Of a stretch of DNA of 51,476 nucleotides, positions 38,157 to 46,998 are shown in pieces (the first letter of the stretch is position 1; every line of letters starts with the position of its first letter). The position numbers and the translations under genes are program-made. Source of the DNA: an uncultured beta proteobacterium (GTDB lineage: Bacteria > Pseudomonadota > Gammaproteobacteria > Burkholderiales > Rhodocyclaceae). The stretch spans positions 1 through 51,476 of the forward strand of contig CAINHS010000052.1 of the NCBI GenBank assembly GCA_903848955.1, written 5' to 3'. The notes under the pieces were generated by a model, which made no database searches, was not told the origin of the DNA, and saw only the letters and a list, made by a program, of their open reading frames with translations.

Positions 38157-38169
38157 TTGCTGCATCAGG

Positions 38170-38199
38170 CCCTTGCCGGCGAGGGCCTGCCGGCAAGGG
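38170..38199. repeat. Second perfect hairpin
   Basis: An 11-bp perfect stem, CCCTTGCCGGC (38170-38180) with GCCGGCAAGGG (38189-38199), around an 8-nt loop. It could be a second terminator for the minus strand or a small REP-like element. Confidence 0.45.
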
Positions 38200-38220
38200 T
38201 AACCGGTTGGCGCCAAGCAG

Positions 38221-38243
38221 CCGGTAGTTGCCGGTAGTTGCCG
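38221..38243. repeat. 10-bp tandem repeat upstream of the CZB-hemerythrin gene
   Basis: CCGGTAGTTG twice, then a partial third copy (CCG). Each copy supplies a TTGCCG that resembles a -35; TAACAT at 38259-38264 could be a -10 at 15 nt from the second. Function uncertain. Confidence 0.4.
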
Positions 38244-38311
38244 ATATCGCCATGATGCTAACATGGCTACCCACATGAGTTATTCAGCCATCCCTGCAAC
38301 GGAGGTGCGCC

Positions 38312-39112
38312 GTGATTGATTTCGACATTGCCAAGGCATGGCACAAGATATTCGCTCTTCATGTCGAATTTGTCGTTGAAGGGATAGAAAAGACCAGTCT
38401 CGATCCGCATACCGTAGCTGATGACACGGTCTGTGATCTCGGCAACTGGATATTCGGTTCGGGCCGGCGCTACGCCAATTCGCCTGCTTACAACGACCTG
38501 GTCGAAACACACATACGCTTCCATTACGCCGCCAGTTCGATGCTCGTGCAACACCTCGCGGGCAACGCCGCAACTCAGCTGGCCTTGTTCCAGGCAACGT
38601 CGGCAGCGGTCCTTGCCTCAATCGATGCCCTGGCATCCAGTGCCGGCGCGCTTGCCGCGCCGGTCCGGGCGGACGTGCCGGCTGAACCGGTCTGGCAGGA
38701 CTCGATGCGCATCGGAATGAAATTGATCGATGAACAGCACAAGGAGTTGCTGGGCTGGATTGAAAAACTCAACGACCAGCCGGGTGCGTCAGTTACCTCG
38801 AAATCTTTTGTCCGGGCGATATCCGCCGTCAAGAGGCTGGAGCAGCTGCATTTCGAGACGGAAGAGACCTTCATGAAAAGAGCCGGGGTCCCTTTGGATC
38901 AGATGGCCGGGCACATCCGCGAGCACAGCAGGCTGCTCGATCTGCTGGTTGAAATCGTGACCGACGGCGATGACGGAATTCGCAAGACCGCCGCAGAGGC
39001 GCACCGCGCAATCAAGGACCAAGTAATCGGTCATATCGTCAGGTATGACCTGCCCTTGCGTTTTCTGGTGGCGGATTCAGGGAGCGCAGGGACCGACGCA
39101 CCTGCTAAATGA
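38312..39112 (+). CDS. CZB zinc-binding domain fused to bacteriohemerythrin
   Basis: 266 aa, GTG start with a strong GGAGGT 6 nt upstream. N-terminal part (about 1-80): a CZB domain with the 3-His/1-Cys zinc set His11, Cys41 (CDLGNWIFGSGRRY), His67 and His71; spacing matches DgcZ. Linker 110-125. C-terminal part (about 126-250): hemerythrin with all seven diiron ligands His143, His180, Glu184, His201, His205, His241 and Asp246. Hemerythrin binds O2 reversibly; CZB zinc sites respond to zinc or hypochlorous acid in known proteins. No transmembrane segment, so it is cytoplasmic. The output is unclear because no catalytic or methyl-accepting domain is present. Confidence 0.87.
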   Translation: MIDFDIAKAWHKIFALHVEFVVEGIEKTSLDPHTVADDTVCDLGNWIFGSGRRYANSPAYNDLVETHIRFHYAASSMLVQHLAGNAATQLALFQATSAAVLASIDALASSAGALAAPVRADVPAEPVWQDSMRIGMKLIDEQHKELLGWIEKLNDQPGASVTSKSFVRAISAVKRLEQLHFETEETFMKRAGVPLDQMAGHIREHSRLLDLLVEIVTDGDDGIRKTAAEAHRAIKDQVIGHIVRYDLPLRFLVADSGSAGTDAPAK

Positions 39113-39161
39113 GATCCTGCCGCCATGAGCGGTGCGGCTGCCGCCTTCGCGATGGCGCAGC

Positions 39162-39818
39162 CTACTGCTTGCGGTAGGTATCCAGATGTATGCCTTCGCG
39201 GGCCATGGCGGCTGCGACCGGCGCTACCGCCGCGAGGCGACCGACGTAGGCCTGATAGGCCGGCAGGGATGCCGGATCAATACCGGCGAGGCCTCCCCAG
39301 CGCAGAAACACCAGCGCATAGGCATCGAGGAAGGAAAGCGTGTCGCCCAGGAGGAAAGGGGCCGCCTTTTCCGCCATGCTCTGGATCCGTTCGAGTTGAT
39401 CGCGGAAGGCGCCCTGGGCGGTCCGCTTGATTTCCGCCTGGGCCGCTTCGCCGTCAGCAAATTTTCCGGAGCGGAAGATGTGGGTGAAGGTCGGATGGAC
39501 GGTGTTGTTCATCCAGGCAAACGTGGACATCGCTTGCGCGCGTTGCCAGGTATCGGCCGGTAGCAGCCCGGCCTGGGGACAACGCCGGTCGAGATAATCG
39601 CAGATCGCCACGATCTGGGTCAGGGGTTTGCCGTCGACCACCAGCAGCGGTACCAGACCGAGCGGATTCAGTGCCAGGTATTCGGCCGAATGCTGCTCCC
39701 CTTTGTGCAGCTTTACCGCCTGCGCCTCAAAGGCCTCGCCCGTGGCGGCCCGGATCGCTTCCAGGCCGACATGGGGGACAAACGAACAGGCGCCGGGACC
39801 GTAGTAGAGCTTCATCAT
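39162..39818 (-). CDS. Glutathione S-transferase
   Basis: 218 aa. N-terminal thioredoxin-like fold, KLYYGPGACSFVPHVGLEAI, with the active-site region around the GACS Cys/Ser, and NPLGLVPLLVVDGKPLTQIVAICDYL giving the cis-Pro and the gamma-glutamyl site. The C-terminal helical domain ends in VFLRWGG...RLAAVAPVAAAM. The motif pattern is nearest to the beta-class bacterial GSTs. The start may be M2 (39815), with AGGA at a better distance. Substrate unknown. Confidence 0.85.
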   Translation of the reverse strand: MMKLYYGPGACSFVPHVGLEAIRAATGEAFEAQAVKLHKGEQHSAEYLALNPLGLVPLLVVDGKPLTQIVAICDYLDRRCPQAGLLPADTWQRAQAMSTFAWMNNTVHPTFTHIFRSGKFADGEAAQAEIKRTAQGAFRDQLERIQSMAEKAAPFLLGDTLSFLDAYALVFLRWGGLAGIDPASLPAYQAYVGRLAAVAPVAAAMAREGIHLDTYRKQ

Positions 39819-39876
39819 GATTTCCTGATCTCCTGTGTGTCAGGGCAGACAGTCCGCCCTATGCTCTCGGGGGTCA

Positions 39877-42159
39877 TCATATCTCTGTTGTTCGCCCGGA
39901 TGCGGCACCGGCGCTGCGCCAGGCCACCAGTTCGTCGGCAGGCATCGGCAGCGCGATGCCGTAGCCCTGGCCGACCTCGCAGCCCATCTGCAGCAAGGCC
40001 TGGCAATGCGCCTCGGTGTCCACCCCTTCCGCCACGACGCTCATGTCAAACGCCCTGGCCAGCGCGATGATCCCCTGCACCACGGCGTGGTCGCCTTTGT
40101 CCTGCTGCATGTCGCGCACAAAGGATTGATCGATCTTCAGCACGTCCACATCGAGCTTGCTCAGGTAGGTGAGCGATGAGTAGCCGGTGCCGAAGTCGTC
40201 CAGGGCGAAGCTGACACCGAGCTCCTTGCACGCCTTGATGAGGCTGCCGATGCGGGCGATGTCTTCCAGCGCTGCGGTTTCCAGCACTTCGAGCTGCAGG
40301 CGGCTGAAGCAGTCCGGCGCAGGACAGCGCTTTTGGTGTTGCGCCAGCTTGGCGACGAAACCCGGCGATTCCAGGTGATAGGCCGAGATGTTGATGCTCA
40401 GCTCGATTTCGAAGCCGGCCTCGCGCCAGCGGCAGAGCTGGTCGATGGCGGTACTGACCACCCAGTCTCCGAGTTCTATTTCCAGCTCGGTGTTTTCCGT
40501 CACGCGCAGGAATTCCTCCGGCGGCAGCCGTCCGCGCTGCGGATGATTCCAGCGTATCAGTGCCTCGGCGCCGAGCAGGCGGCGGGTTCTGATTTCCACT
40601 TTGGGCTGGTAGTACAGCTCGAATTCACCGTGCCGCAGGCCGTGCCTGATCTGCTGCTGCAAGTCGTGGTGGGAGCGGGCGCGCTGATCGCTGGCCGGGT
40701 CGAAGAAGTGAAAGCGGTTTCTGCCCGATTGCTTGGCGACATACATCGCCTGGTCGGCGTGGCGCAGCAGGGTATCCGCATCCTGCTCGTCCTCCGGATA
40801 GAGGGCGACGCCGATGCTGGCGCTGATAGTGAGCACCGCGCCCTTGAGCGCAATCGGCTGGTTGATGCTCTGCAGCAGGCGATGCAGGCTGCCCGCGCAT
40901 TCTTCCGGCGCCTGCAGCCCGACCAGCAGGACGACGAATTCATCGCCACCGAGGCGCGCCACCGTATCGTCCTCGCGCACCGCATCCTTGATGCGCCGCG
41001 AGATCTCCACCAGCACCCTGTCGCCGGCGTCGTGGCCGAAGCTGTCATTGACCGGCTTGAAGCCGTCGAGGTCGATGTAACACACGGCCATCAAGCCTTT
41101 GTCACGCTTGGCGCGCGCCAGGGCCTGCGACAGGCGGTCGGCCAGCAGCACGCGGTTGGGAACGCCGGTCAGCGTGTCGTAGTGCGCCATGTGCTCCAGT
41201 GCCTTCTCGTGCTCGGTGCGCTCCGTCACGTCGGTGGCCAGGCCGATGTTGCCCTTGACGCTGCCATCCTTGTCGAGCAGCCTGAGCTTGGTGATTTCCA
41301 GCAGATGTTCGCGGCCGTCGGCGAACGGCAGCCGCTCCAGCGAAATATGGGGCGCATCCTGCTCCAGGCATTCCCGGTCCGATTTCAGGCAGCTCGCGGT
41401 GACGGCTTCCGGCATGAGATCGGCATAGCGGTCCGCGGCGAGGAATTGCGCTTCGGAAATGCCCGTGGCATCGCAAAAGTTCCGGTTGACGAACTGCACC
41501 TTGCCGCCGGTGTCGACCATCCAGATTCCCAGCGGCGCATTGTCCAGTATCGTCTGGAACAGCTTGCGTTCATCAAGCAGGCTTTGTACCCCGCTTTCGC
41601 GTTCGCGCCGCGACTGATCGTCCCTCAGCGTCTGGTAATTCCACAGGACGAAGAACAGCGCGCCCAGATACAGGCAGGTAGTGGCAATCTCGAGAGCGGA
41701 GAACCCGGTCCTGAAAGACGGCACCAGATGTGTCGCGACAATGGCGATGATGATGAACACCAGCCAGAAGCCGCCGACGCGTATTCCCTTGAGGAAAAAT
41801 GCCCCGGCCGAGAGCAGGAAGAACAATGACAGCCGGTTGGCCTGGTACGGCGCCAGCAGGTAGACGGCGTAAAACAGCAGGAACAGCAGCGCCAGCGCGA
41901 TCGAACCGATCAGCTCCACCCTTTCCCGGTGCCGCTTGAGGTAGTAAAGCAGGCTGAAGCCGACAGCCGAAAAAGCGAAGTCCATCGCAGCCAGAACGGG
42001 GCTGATCTGCCAGCGGTAGAGGCCGATGCCGCACGACAGCAGGGCCGCCAGCAGGAATATGCTGTTGAGGAACGCCACCTTGTACTTGAGGCGTTGCTCG
42101 CCCTCAGGCAAGGGCTGATCGGAGCAAGGCTGGCGCAGCGGGGGCTTGGTCATGGCCAT
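39877..42159 (-). CDS. Membrane-bound PAS-GGDEF-EAL c-di-GMP enzyme
   Basis: 760 aa. About five or six transmembrane helices at the N-terminus (about 28-172). A PAS domain follows (about 200-312: AVTASCLKSD, LEITKLRLLDKDG). The GGDEF domain has an intact RLGGDEF (402-408) with the canonical acidic residues. The EAL domain has EALIRWNHP (532-540), and DDFGTGYSSL further on, so both catalytic sites look intact. It can be a diguanylate cyclase, a phosphodiesterase, or both. The neighbouring CheA with an MshEN-type motif makes c-di-GMP a plausible local signal. Confidence 0.9.
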   Translation of the reverse strand: MAMTKPPLRQPCSDQPLPEGEQRLKYKVAFLNSIFLLAALLSCGIGLYRWQISPVLAAMDFAFSAVGFSLLYYLKRHRERVELIGSIALALLFLLFYAVYLLAPYQANRLSLFFLLSAGAFFLKGIRVGGFWLVFIIIAIVATHLVPSFRTGFSALEIATTCLYLGALFFVLWNYQTLRDDQSRRERESGVQSLLDERKLFQTILDNAPLGIWMVDTGGKVQFVNRNFCDATGISEAQFLAADRYADLMPEAVTASCLKSDRECLEQDAPHISLERLPFADGREHLLEITKLRLLDKDGSVKGNIGLATDVTERTEHEKALEHMAHYDTLTGVPNRVLLADRLSQALARAKRDKGLMAVCYIDLDGFKPVNDSFGHDAGDRVLVEISRRIKDAVREDDTVARLGGDEFVVLLVGLQAPEECAGSLHRLLQSINQPIALKGAVLTISASIGVALYPEDEQDADTLLRHADQAMYVAKQSGRNRFHFFDPASDQRARSHHDLQQQIRHGLRHGEFELYYQPKVEIRTRRLLGAEALIRWNHPQRGRLPPEEFLRVTENTELEIELGDWVVSTAIDQLCRWREAGFEIELSINISAYHLESPGFVAKLAQHQKRCPAPDCFSRLQLEVLETAALEDIARIGSLIKACKELGVSFALDDFGTGYSSLTYLSKLDVDVLKIDQSFVRDMQQDKGDHAVVQGIIALARAFDMSVVAEGVDTEAHCQALLQMGCEVGQGYGIALPMPADELVAWRSAGAASGRTTEI

Positions 42160-42255
42160 GGGCGGAGGCTTCCATTCTATGGCGGCGGCACCGTGCCATG
42201 CGGCGGATATTGCTGCGCCGGAGCTGCCGCCGCAACAGCGCGTGGCGCGGCGGCC

Positions 42256-42786
42256 TCAGTCGAAGTAGGTCCGGCCTTCCTCGAAACGGGCGGCAAACCA
42301 GCTGTTCTTCAGGCTTTCGGTACGGACCTTGCCAAGACTGTTGGGGGCGTGCACGAAACGGTCGTCGCCGATGTAGATGCCGACATGCGAATAGGATTTG
42401 TGGCCGATGTTGAAGAAGACCAGATCGCCGGGGCGCAGTTGCGCTGCCGGCACCGGCTTGCCCTGCCTGGCGAGGTCGGCGGCCGAGCCGGCGAGCCGCA
42501 TGTCGGCCGACTTCTGGAAGACGTAACTGACCATGCCGCTGCAATCGAGGCCGGCCTCGGGGTTCTTGCCGCCGAAGCGGTAGCCGGTTTCAATCAGGCC
42601 CAGCGCGAACAGCACCACGTCGCTGGCCTTGTCGCTGATGTGGCTTGCACTGTCCGTCGCCGCGCCGCCGCTGCGCGAAACCACCGGCGCCGGCGACTGC
42701 GTGGCATACGACAGGACGCCGCAGGCGTTGAGCACCAGGCTGGAACCGGCAAGCAGGGCGGCAAGCGAATAGCGGGATCCTGACAT
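42256..42786 (-). CDS. NlpC/P60 family peptidoglycan hydrolase lipoprotein
   Basis: 176 aa. Lipoprotein signal with lipobox LNAC (Cys22). The catalytic triad of the NlpC/P60 domain is Cys82 (LDCSGMVSYVF), His134 (KSYSHVGIYIG) and His146 (FVHAPN). It cleaves the gamma-D-Glu to diaminopimelate bond in stem peptides and resembles Spr/NlpC lipoproteins of the outer membrane. It is divergent from metK. The 42160-42255 gap holds no gene. Confidence 0.9.
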   Translation of the reverse strand: MSGSRYSLAALLAGSSLVLNACGVLSYATQSPAPVVSRSGGAATDSASHISDKASDVVLFALGLIETGYRFGGKNPEAGLDCSGMVSYVFQKSADMRLAGSAADLARQGKPVPAAQLRPGDLVFFNIGHKSYSHVGIYIGDDRFVHAPNSLGKVRTESLKNSWFAARFEEGRTYFD

Positions 42787-42810
42787 GAGGCAAATCTAAT
42801 CCGCTACACT
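42780..42810 (+). promoter_or_regulatory. Possible promoter for the metK leader
   Basis: CTGACA (42780-42785) and TACACT (42805-42810) with a 19-nt spacer, just upstream of the leader ORF. The match is modest and the spacer is long. Confidence 0.3.
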
Positions 42811-42844
42811 GATGCCGGTTAAGCCAAGCAAGGCAGAAAACATC

Positions 42845-42945
42845 ATGCAAATCCGCGCCGTGGACAGCCTCGTTGCCGAAGAACGCAGGCTGAAGGGCTG
42901 CTGTTCCGGCCCGGCCGGACGTCAGGTCATTCTGTTCGGCCGGCC

Positions 42946-42949
<4 letters not shown>
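42845..42949 (+). CDS. 34-codon leader ORF coupled to metK
   Basis: Encodes [20 protein letters not shown] followed by [14 protein letters not shown]. Its stop overlaps the metK ATG (ATGA, 42946-42949). metK has no Shine-Dalgarno of its own, whereas the leader has AAGGCAG about 10 nt before its ATG. The frame is open from its ATG to the shared stop. This suggests that metK is translated by re-initiation after the leader. The peptide resembles nothing I recognise; it could be regulatory, or a small protein in its own right. Confidence 0.55.
42911..42943 (+). promoter_or_regulatory. Hairpin sequestering the metK start region
   Basis: CCGGCCG (42911-42917) pairs with CGGCCGG (42937-42943) around a 19-nt loop, and ends two bases before the metK ATG. 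A ribosome finishing the leader ORF would open it. No known SAM or SAH riboswitch core is seen. Confidence 0.45.
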
Positions 42950-44121
<1,172 letters not shown>

Positions 44122-44169
44122 CTGCAGCCGCCGCGGGCTGACCCGGCCGCCGCGGTCGCCCTGCGGCAA

Positions 44170-44215
44170 CTACGTAGGTTCCGCAGTTTCTCGCGTATTT
44201 CACGGATTAACAAAA
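44170..44215. repeat. 46-bp upstream element, copy 1
   Basis: Starts CTACGTAGGTTCCGCAGTTT and ends CAAAA. It matches copy 2 (44857-44902) at 41 of 46 positions. It lies between metK and the 70-aa gene, 76 nt before its ATG. It includes a perfect 8-bp palindrome (CTACGTAG) at its left edge. It may be a shared promoter or regulator site. Confidence 0.8.
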
Positions 44216-44291
44216 CGCCGGCCCTTTGACATCATGTGCTCTCTTGGGCGCGGGCTGTCCTTCTGCCTGCGCCGTCGCAAAGGAGTATGTC

Positions 44292-44504
44292 ATGGCCGCA
44301 AACGCCGTCAGCGCCGTCAGTAGTTCCCTGCAGCAGGTGCAGCAAGCCTCGAATCAGCCGGCCCGGCAGGCCGCAGAAAGCAAGCCCGCCGAGACCGCCA
44401 AAGCTCAGCCGGTGCTGCCGCAGGCACAGGCCGCCGCCCAATCTCGTCCGGTAACCAATGCCCAGGGCCAGCGCACCGGCACCGTGGTCAATACCACGGC
44501 CTGA
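44292..44504 (+). CDS. Small Ala/Gln-rich protein of unknown function
   Basis: 70 aa from the ATG at 44292 with AGGAG 6 nt upstream. Composition is dominated by Ala, Gln, Ser and Val, with low complexity (LQQVQQASNQPARQAAESKP). There is no signal peptide and no recognised domain, and it is probably disordered. It sits after copy 1 of the 46-bp element and before a DUF2934-like gene. Its good ribosome-binding site and shared upstream element argue that it is expressed. Confidence 0.55.
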   Translation: MAANAVSAVSSSLQQVQQASNQPARQAAESKPAETAKAQPVLPQAQAAAQSRPVTNAQGQRTGTVVNTTA

Positions 44505-44575
44505 AACCCCGGCTGGCGAAATCTTTCTGCATTCCGGGGTCCGCTTCGTGACCCCGTCATTCCAAGGAGATGACC

Positions 44576-44800
44576 ATGAAAACCCGCAGCGGTTCTGCCG
44601 GCAAGGAGAAAGCCCCCGCTTTGCAGCTGCAGGCGCGCGAACCGGATCAGGTCGAAAGCGGTGCCTGTCCGCGCCAGCAGATGGTTGCGGTGGCCGCCTA
44701 TTTCCGCGCCGAACACCGCGGCTTCGCGCCCGACAACGAAATCTCCGACTGGCTTGAGGCCGAAGCCGACGTCGAAGATTTGCTGCGGCACAGCCATTAG
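44576..44800 (+). CDS. Small DUF2934-like protein
   Basis: 74 aa. The ATG at 44576 is preferred to that at 44570, since AAGGAG (44564-44569) then stands at 6 nt. The core VAVAAYFRAEHRGFAPDNEI followed by SDWLEAEADVE is the DUF2934 pattern (about 35-65). Such proteins occur widely in betaproteobacteria, often near envelope or regulatory genes; function unknown. It is followed by copy 2 of the upstream element. Confidence 0.65.
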   Translation: MKTRSGSAGKEKAPALQLQAREPDQVESGACPRQQMVAVAAYFRAEHRGFAPDNEISDWLEAEADVEDLLRHSH

Positions 44801-44856
44801 AAGAAATCCCGGCACCGCGCCGGAAGCCGGTTGGCGGCAAGAGCAGCCGGCTGAGC

Positions 44857-44902
44857 CTACGTAGATTCCGCAGTTTGTCGCGTAATCCACGGATAAACAA
44901 AA
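44857..44902. repeat. 46-bp upstream element, copy 2
   Basis: 41 of 46 positions match copy 1 (44170-44215). It precedes the chemosensory operon by 105 nt. Five differences only: positions 9, 21, 29, 31 and 39 of the element. Both copies have the same orientation relative to the downstream genes. Confidence 0.8.
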
Positions 44903-45007
44903 TCTTGCCCTTCTGCGATTATCTCTTCCGACAGGCGCAAGCATGCTTGGGCCATGTTCCGGTATGGGTACCGGGGAGTTTGCGACTTCAAACAGGGGAA
45001 AAGCACT

Positions 45008-45373
45008 ATGAGCACAATCATGCTGGTGGACGATTCGGCGACGATACTTTTGTCCATCTCGAACATTCTGACCAAGGCGGGCTACGCCGTCGAAAAGGCC
45101 AGCAATGCGGCCGAAGGACTGACCAAGTTCAAGGGCGGGGTGAAGGTGGATCTGCTGATCACCGACCTCAACATGCCCGGCATGAACGGCATCGAGTTCA
45201 TCAAGGCGGTGCGCACCCTGCCGAACTACAAGTTCATGCCCATTCTGTTTCTCACCACCGAGTCGCAGCAATCCAAGCGCCTTGAAGCCAAGGCTGCCGG
45301 CGCCTCCGGCTGGCTGGTGAAGCCGGCCACCGCCGACGAATTGCTCGGCACCATCAAGCTCGTGATCCGCTGA
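45008..45373 (+). CDS. CheY-like single-domain response regulator
   Basis: 121 aa from the ATG at 45008 (AGGGG upstream). Receiver only: Asp8/Asp9 (LVDDS), phospho-acceptor Asp53 ([11 protein letters not shown]), Thr in FLTTES and Lys in LVKPAT are all in place. No output domain, so it probably acts like CheY on a motor or an effector. It is the first gene of the chemosensory operon; its stop overlaps the next start (TGATG). Confidence 0.92.
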   Translation: MSTIMLVDDSATILLSISNILTKAGYAVEKASNAAEGLTKFKGGVKVDLLITDLNMPGMNGIEFIKAVRTLPNYKFMPILFLTTESQQSKRLEAKAAGASGWLVKPATADELLGTIKLVIR

Positions 45374-46641
45374 TGGACTTCCTGCTGCTGCTGCGACGCA
45401 ATCTGCTGGTGTCGGCTCTGGTCGGGCTGGGCGCGGCGGTTTCCGTCTATTTCTGCAATGAGTGGTGGCACGAGACGGTACTGCCTGCCATGGGGGTTTC
45501 GTCTGCCCTGGGCGATGCTCTGGGCGTCCTGCTGATCGTGGTGATCACTTTCATCGGCCAGCGCATGATGTCGGTGCTTTTTTACCGCGACTGGCTGTTC
45601 GGCATGGGCAAGGTGCAGGCCGACACCATCGGCCGCGCCGATTCCTGCGTCACCGCCGCCGAACAGGTTGCCGGCGAATTGCGCGCCGTCAAGGGCTACA
45701 ACGACGTGGTGCGCGGCCAGTTGAACGGCGTCGTCAGCGAAACCGAAAAAGCCGCATTCGACATCGCCAGCCGGCTGCAGAGCATCGACGAGATCATCTC
45801 GCGGCTCGCCGCCTACGCCGAGTCCACCACCACCGAGTCGAACAAGCTGCTGTCGGCCTCGGAAGACCGCATCACGCAAAACCGCAGCTTGATCACCACG
45901 CTGGAAAGCTACATCCGCCAGCGCGTCGCCACGGGGCAGGAAGACCGGGAGCGCATCACCCATGTCGTAGCCGATGCGCGCTCGTTGGGCACCCTGGTGG
46001 AACTGATCAAGCACATCTCCGGACAGACCAACCTGCTGGCGCTGAATGCGGCGATCGAAGCCGCCCGCGCCGGCGAGGCCGGCCGCGGTTTTGCCGTGGT
46101 AGCCGACGAAGTCCGGAAGCTCTCGGGCGAGACCGACAAGGCGGTCGGCGAGATCAGCAAGGGCATCAAGACCGTCGCCGACTCCATCGAAGCGCAATTT
46201 GCCGAAAAGCTTTCCAAGGACAGCGCCAAGTCCGAGAGTGCGGCGCTGGAAAGCTTCGCTGCCCAGCTCGACGACCTCGGCAAGAGCTACCGCGAAGTCA
46301 CCGAACACGAGGCAGCGGTGGTGGCCACCATCACCGACAGCAGCCAGCAACTGGCCGGCATGTTCATGTCGGCGCTGGCCAGCGTGCAGTTCCAGGACGT
46401 GACAAGACAGCAGATCGAGCAGGTGATCGACGCGCTGAACCGGCTCGACGGCCATTCGGCCATGCTGGCCAGCCGGCTGGGTCAGATGGAAGACCCCCAC
46501 TTTGTTCTGCAGCCGCTGTCGGAACACCTGGCGCAGATCTACAGCAGCTACGTCATGGAGTCGCAGCGCGACACGCATCACAGCGCGACAAAAAGCGGCG
46601 CTGCGGCGGCCAAGGCCGGACCGAAAATCGAATTGTTCTAG
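45373..46641 (+). CDS. MCP-like signalling protein with CheZ-like C-terminal signature
   Basis: 422 aa. Two N-terminal transmembrane helices (about 10-27 and 46-66) with almost no periplasmic loop, so it may sense the membrane or the cytoplasm. The MCP hairpin tip [20 protein letters not shown] (216-235) is intact for CheA/CheW contact. The C-terminus has [14 protein letters not shown] (338-351), where Asp342 and Gln346 have the spacing of the CheZ active pair (Asp143/Gln147). It ends in IELF. It is coupled to the CheY-like gene by TGATG. It could be a receptor, a phosphatase for that CheY, or both. Confidence 0.82.
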   Translation: MDFLLLLRRNLLVSALVGLGAAVSVYFCNEWWHETVLPAMGVSSALGDALGVLLIVVITFIGQRMMSVLFYRDWLFGMGKVQADTIGRADSCVTAAEQVAGELRAVKGYNDVVRGQLNGVVSETEKAAFDIASRLQSIDEIISRLAAYAESTTTESNKLLSASEDRITQNRSLITTLESYIRQRVATGQEDRERITHVVADARSLGTLVELIKHISGQTNLLALNAAIEAARAGEAGRGFAVVADEVRKLSGETDKAVGEISKGIKTVADSIEAQFAEKLSKDSAKSESAALESFAAQLDDLGKSYREVTEHEAAVVATITDSSQQLAGMFMSALASVQFQDVTRQQIEQVIDALNRLDGHSAMLASRLGQMEDPHFVLQPLSEHLAQIYSSYVMESQRDTHHSATKSGAAAAKAGPKIELF

Positions 46642-46655
46642 GCGGGAGACCCTGA

Positions 46656-46985
46656 ATGAAATTTTCCAGCAAAACCACGACCGACGGCGCAAAGCGCCTC
46701 ACCGTCAACGGCGATCTGACCATCTATCACGCGGCCGAGGTCAAGAAGCGGCTGATCGCCGACATTCGCGCCGGCGGCGTGCTCGAACTCGATCTTTCGC
46801 AGGTGGGCGAAATGGACACTGCCGGCTTGCAGTTGCTGGCGCTGGCCAAGCGCGAAAGTCAGCACCTTGATCACGCCCTGCGCATCGTCGGCCACAGTCC
46901 GGCGGTACGCGAAGTCATCGAATTTTTCAACATGGTGGCCTTCTTTGGCGACCCGCTGGTGATTCCCGCCAGCGAGAACTCTTGA
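46656..46985 (+). CDS. STAS domain protein
   Basis: 109 aa. The fold is LTVNGDLTIYHAAEVKKRL, then LELDLSQVGEMDTAGLQLLALA, where DTAGL takes the place of the DSSG/DTAG phospho-acceptor loop (Thr). Small STAS proteins of this kind are coded between MCP and CheA genes in several betaproteobacterial chemosensory clusters; the role there is unclear, perhaps coupling to a partner kinase or phosphatase. It starts 14 nt after the previous stop and ends 13 nt before cheA. Confidence 0.85.
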   Translation: MKFSSKTTTDGAKRLTVNGDLTIYHAAEVKKRLIADIRAGGVLELDLSQVGEMDTAGLQLLALAKRESQHLDHALRIVGHSPAVREVIEFFNMVAFFGDPLVIPASENS

Positions 46986-46998
46986 GCCGGAGCCGATA

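Noticed and set aside
38275-38319. 14-codon ORF overlapping the GTG start of the CZB-hemerythrin gene
   Set aside because: It lacks its own Shine-Dalgarno, and the GTG has a strong one, so coupling is not needed.
38339-38357. TGGCAC followed by ATTCGC, like a sigma-54 promoter
   Set aside because: It lies inside the CZB-hemerythrin coding region and the -12 half is poor.
42787-42945. SAM or SAH riboswitch before metK
   Set aside because: I could find no known SAM-I, SAM-II or SAH consensus core; the leader ORF explains the space better.
44505-44569. GGGGTC / GACCCC hairpin before the DUF2934-like gene
   Set aside because: 6-bp stem with an 8-nt loop and no T-tract; common by chance at this GC content.
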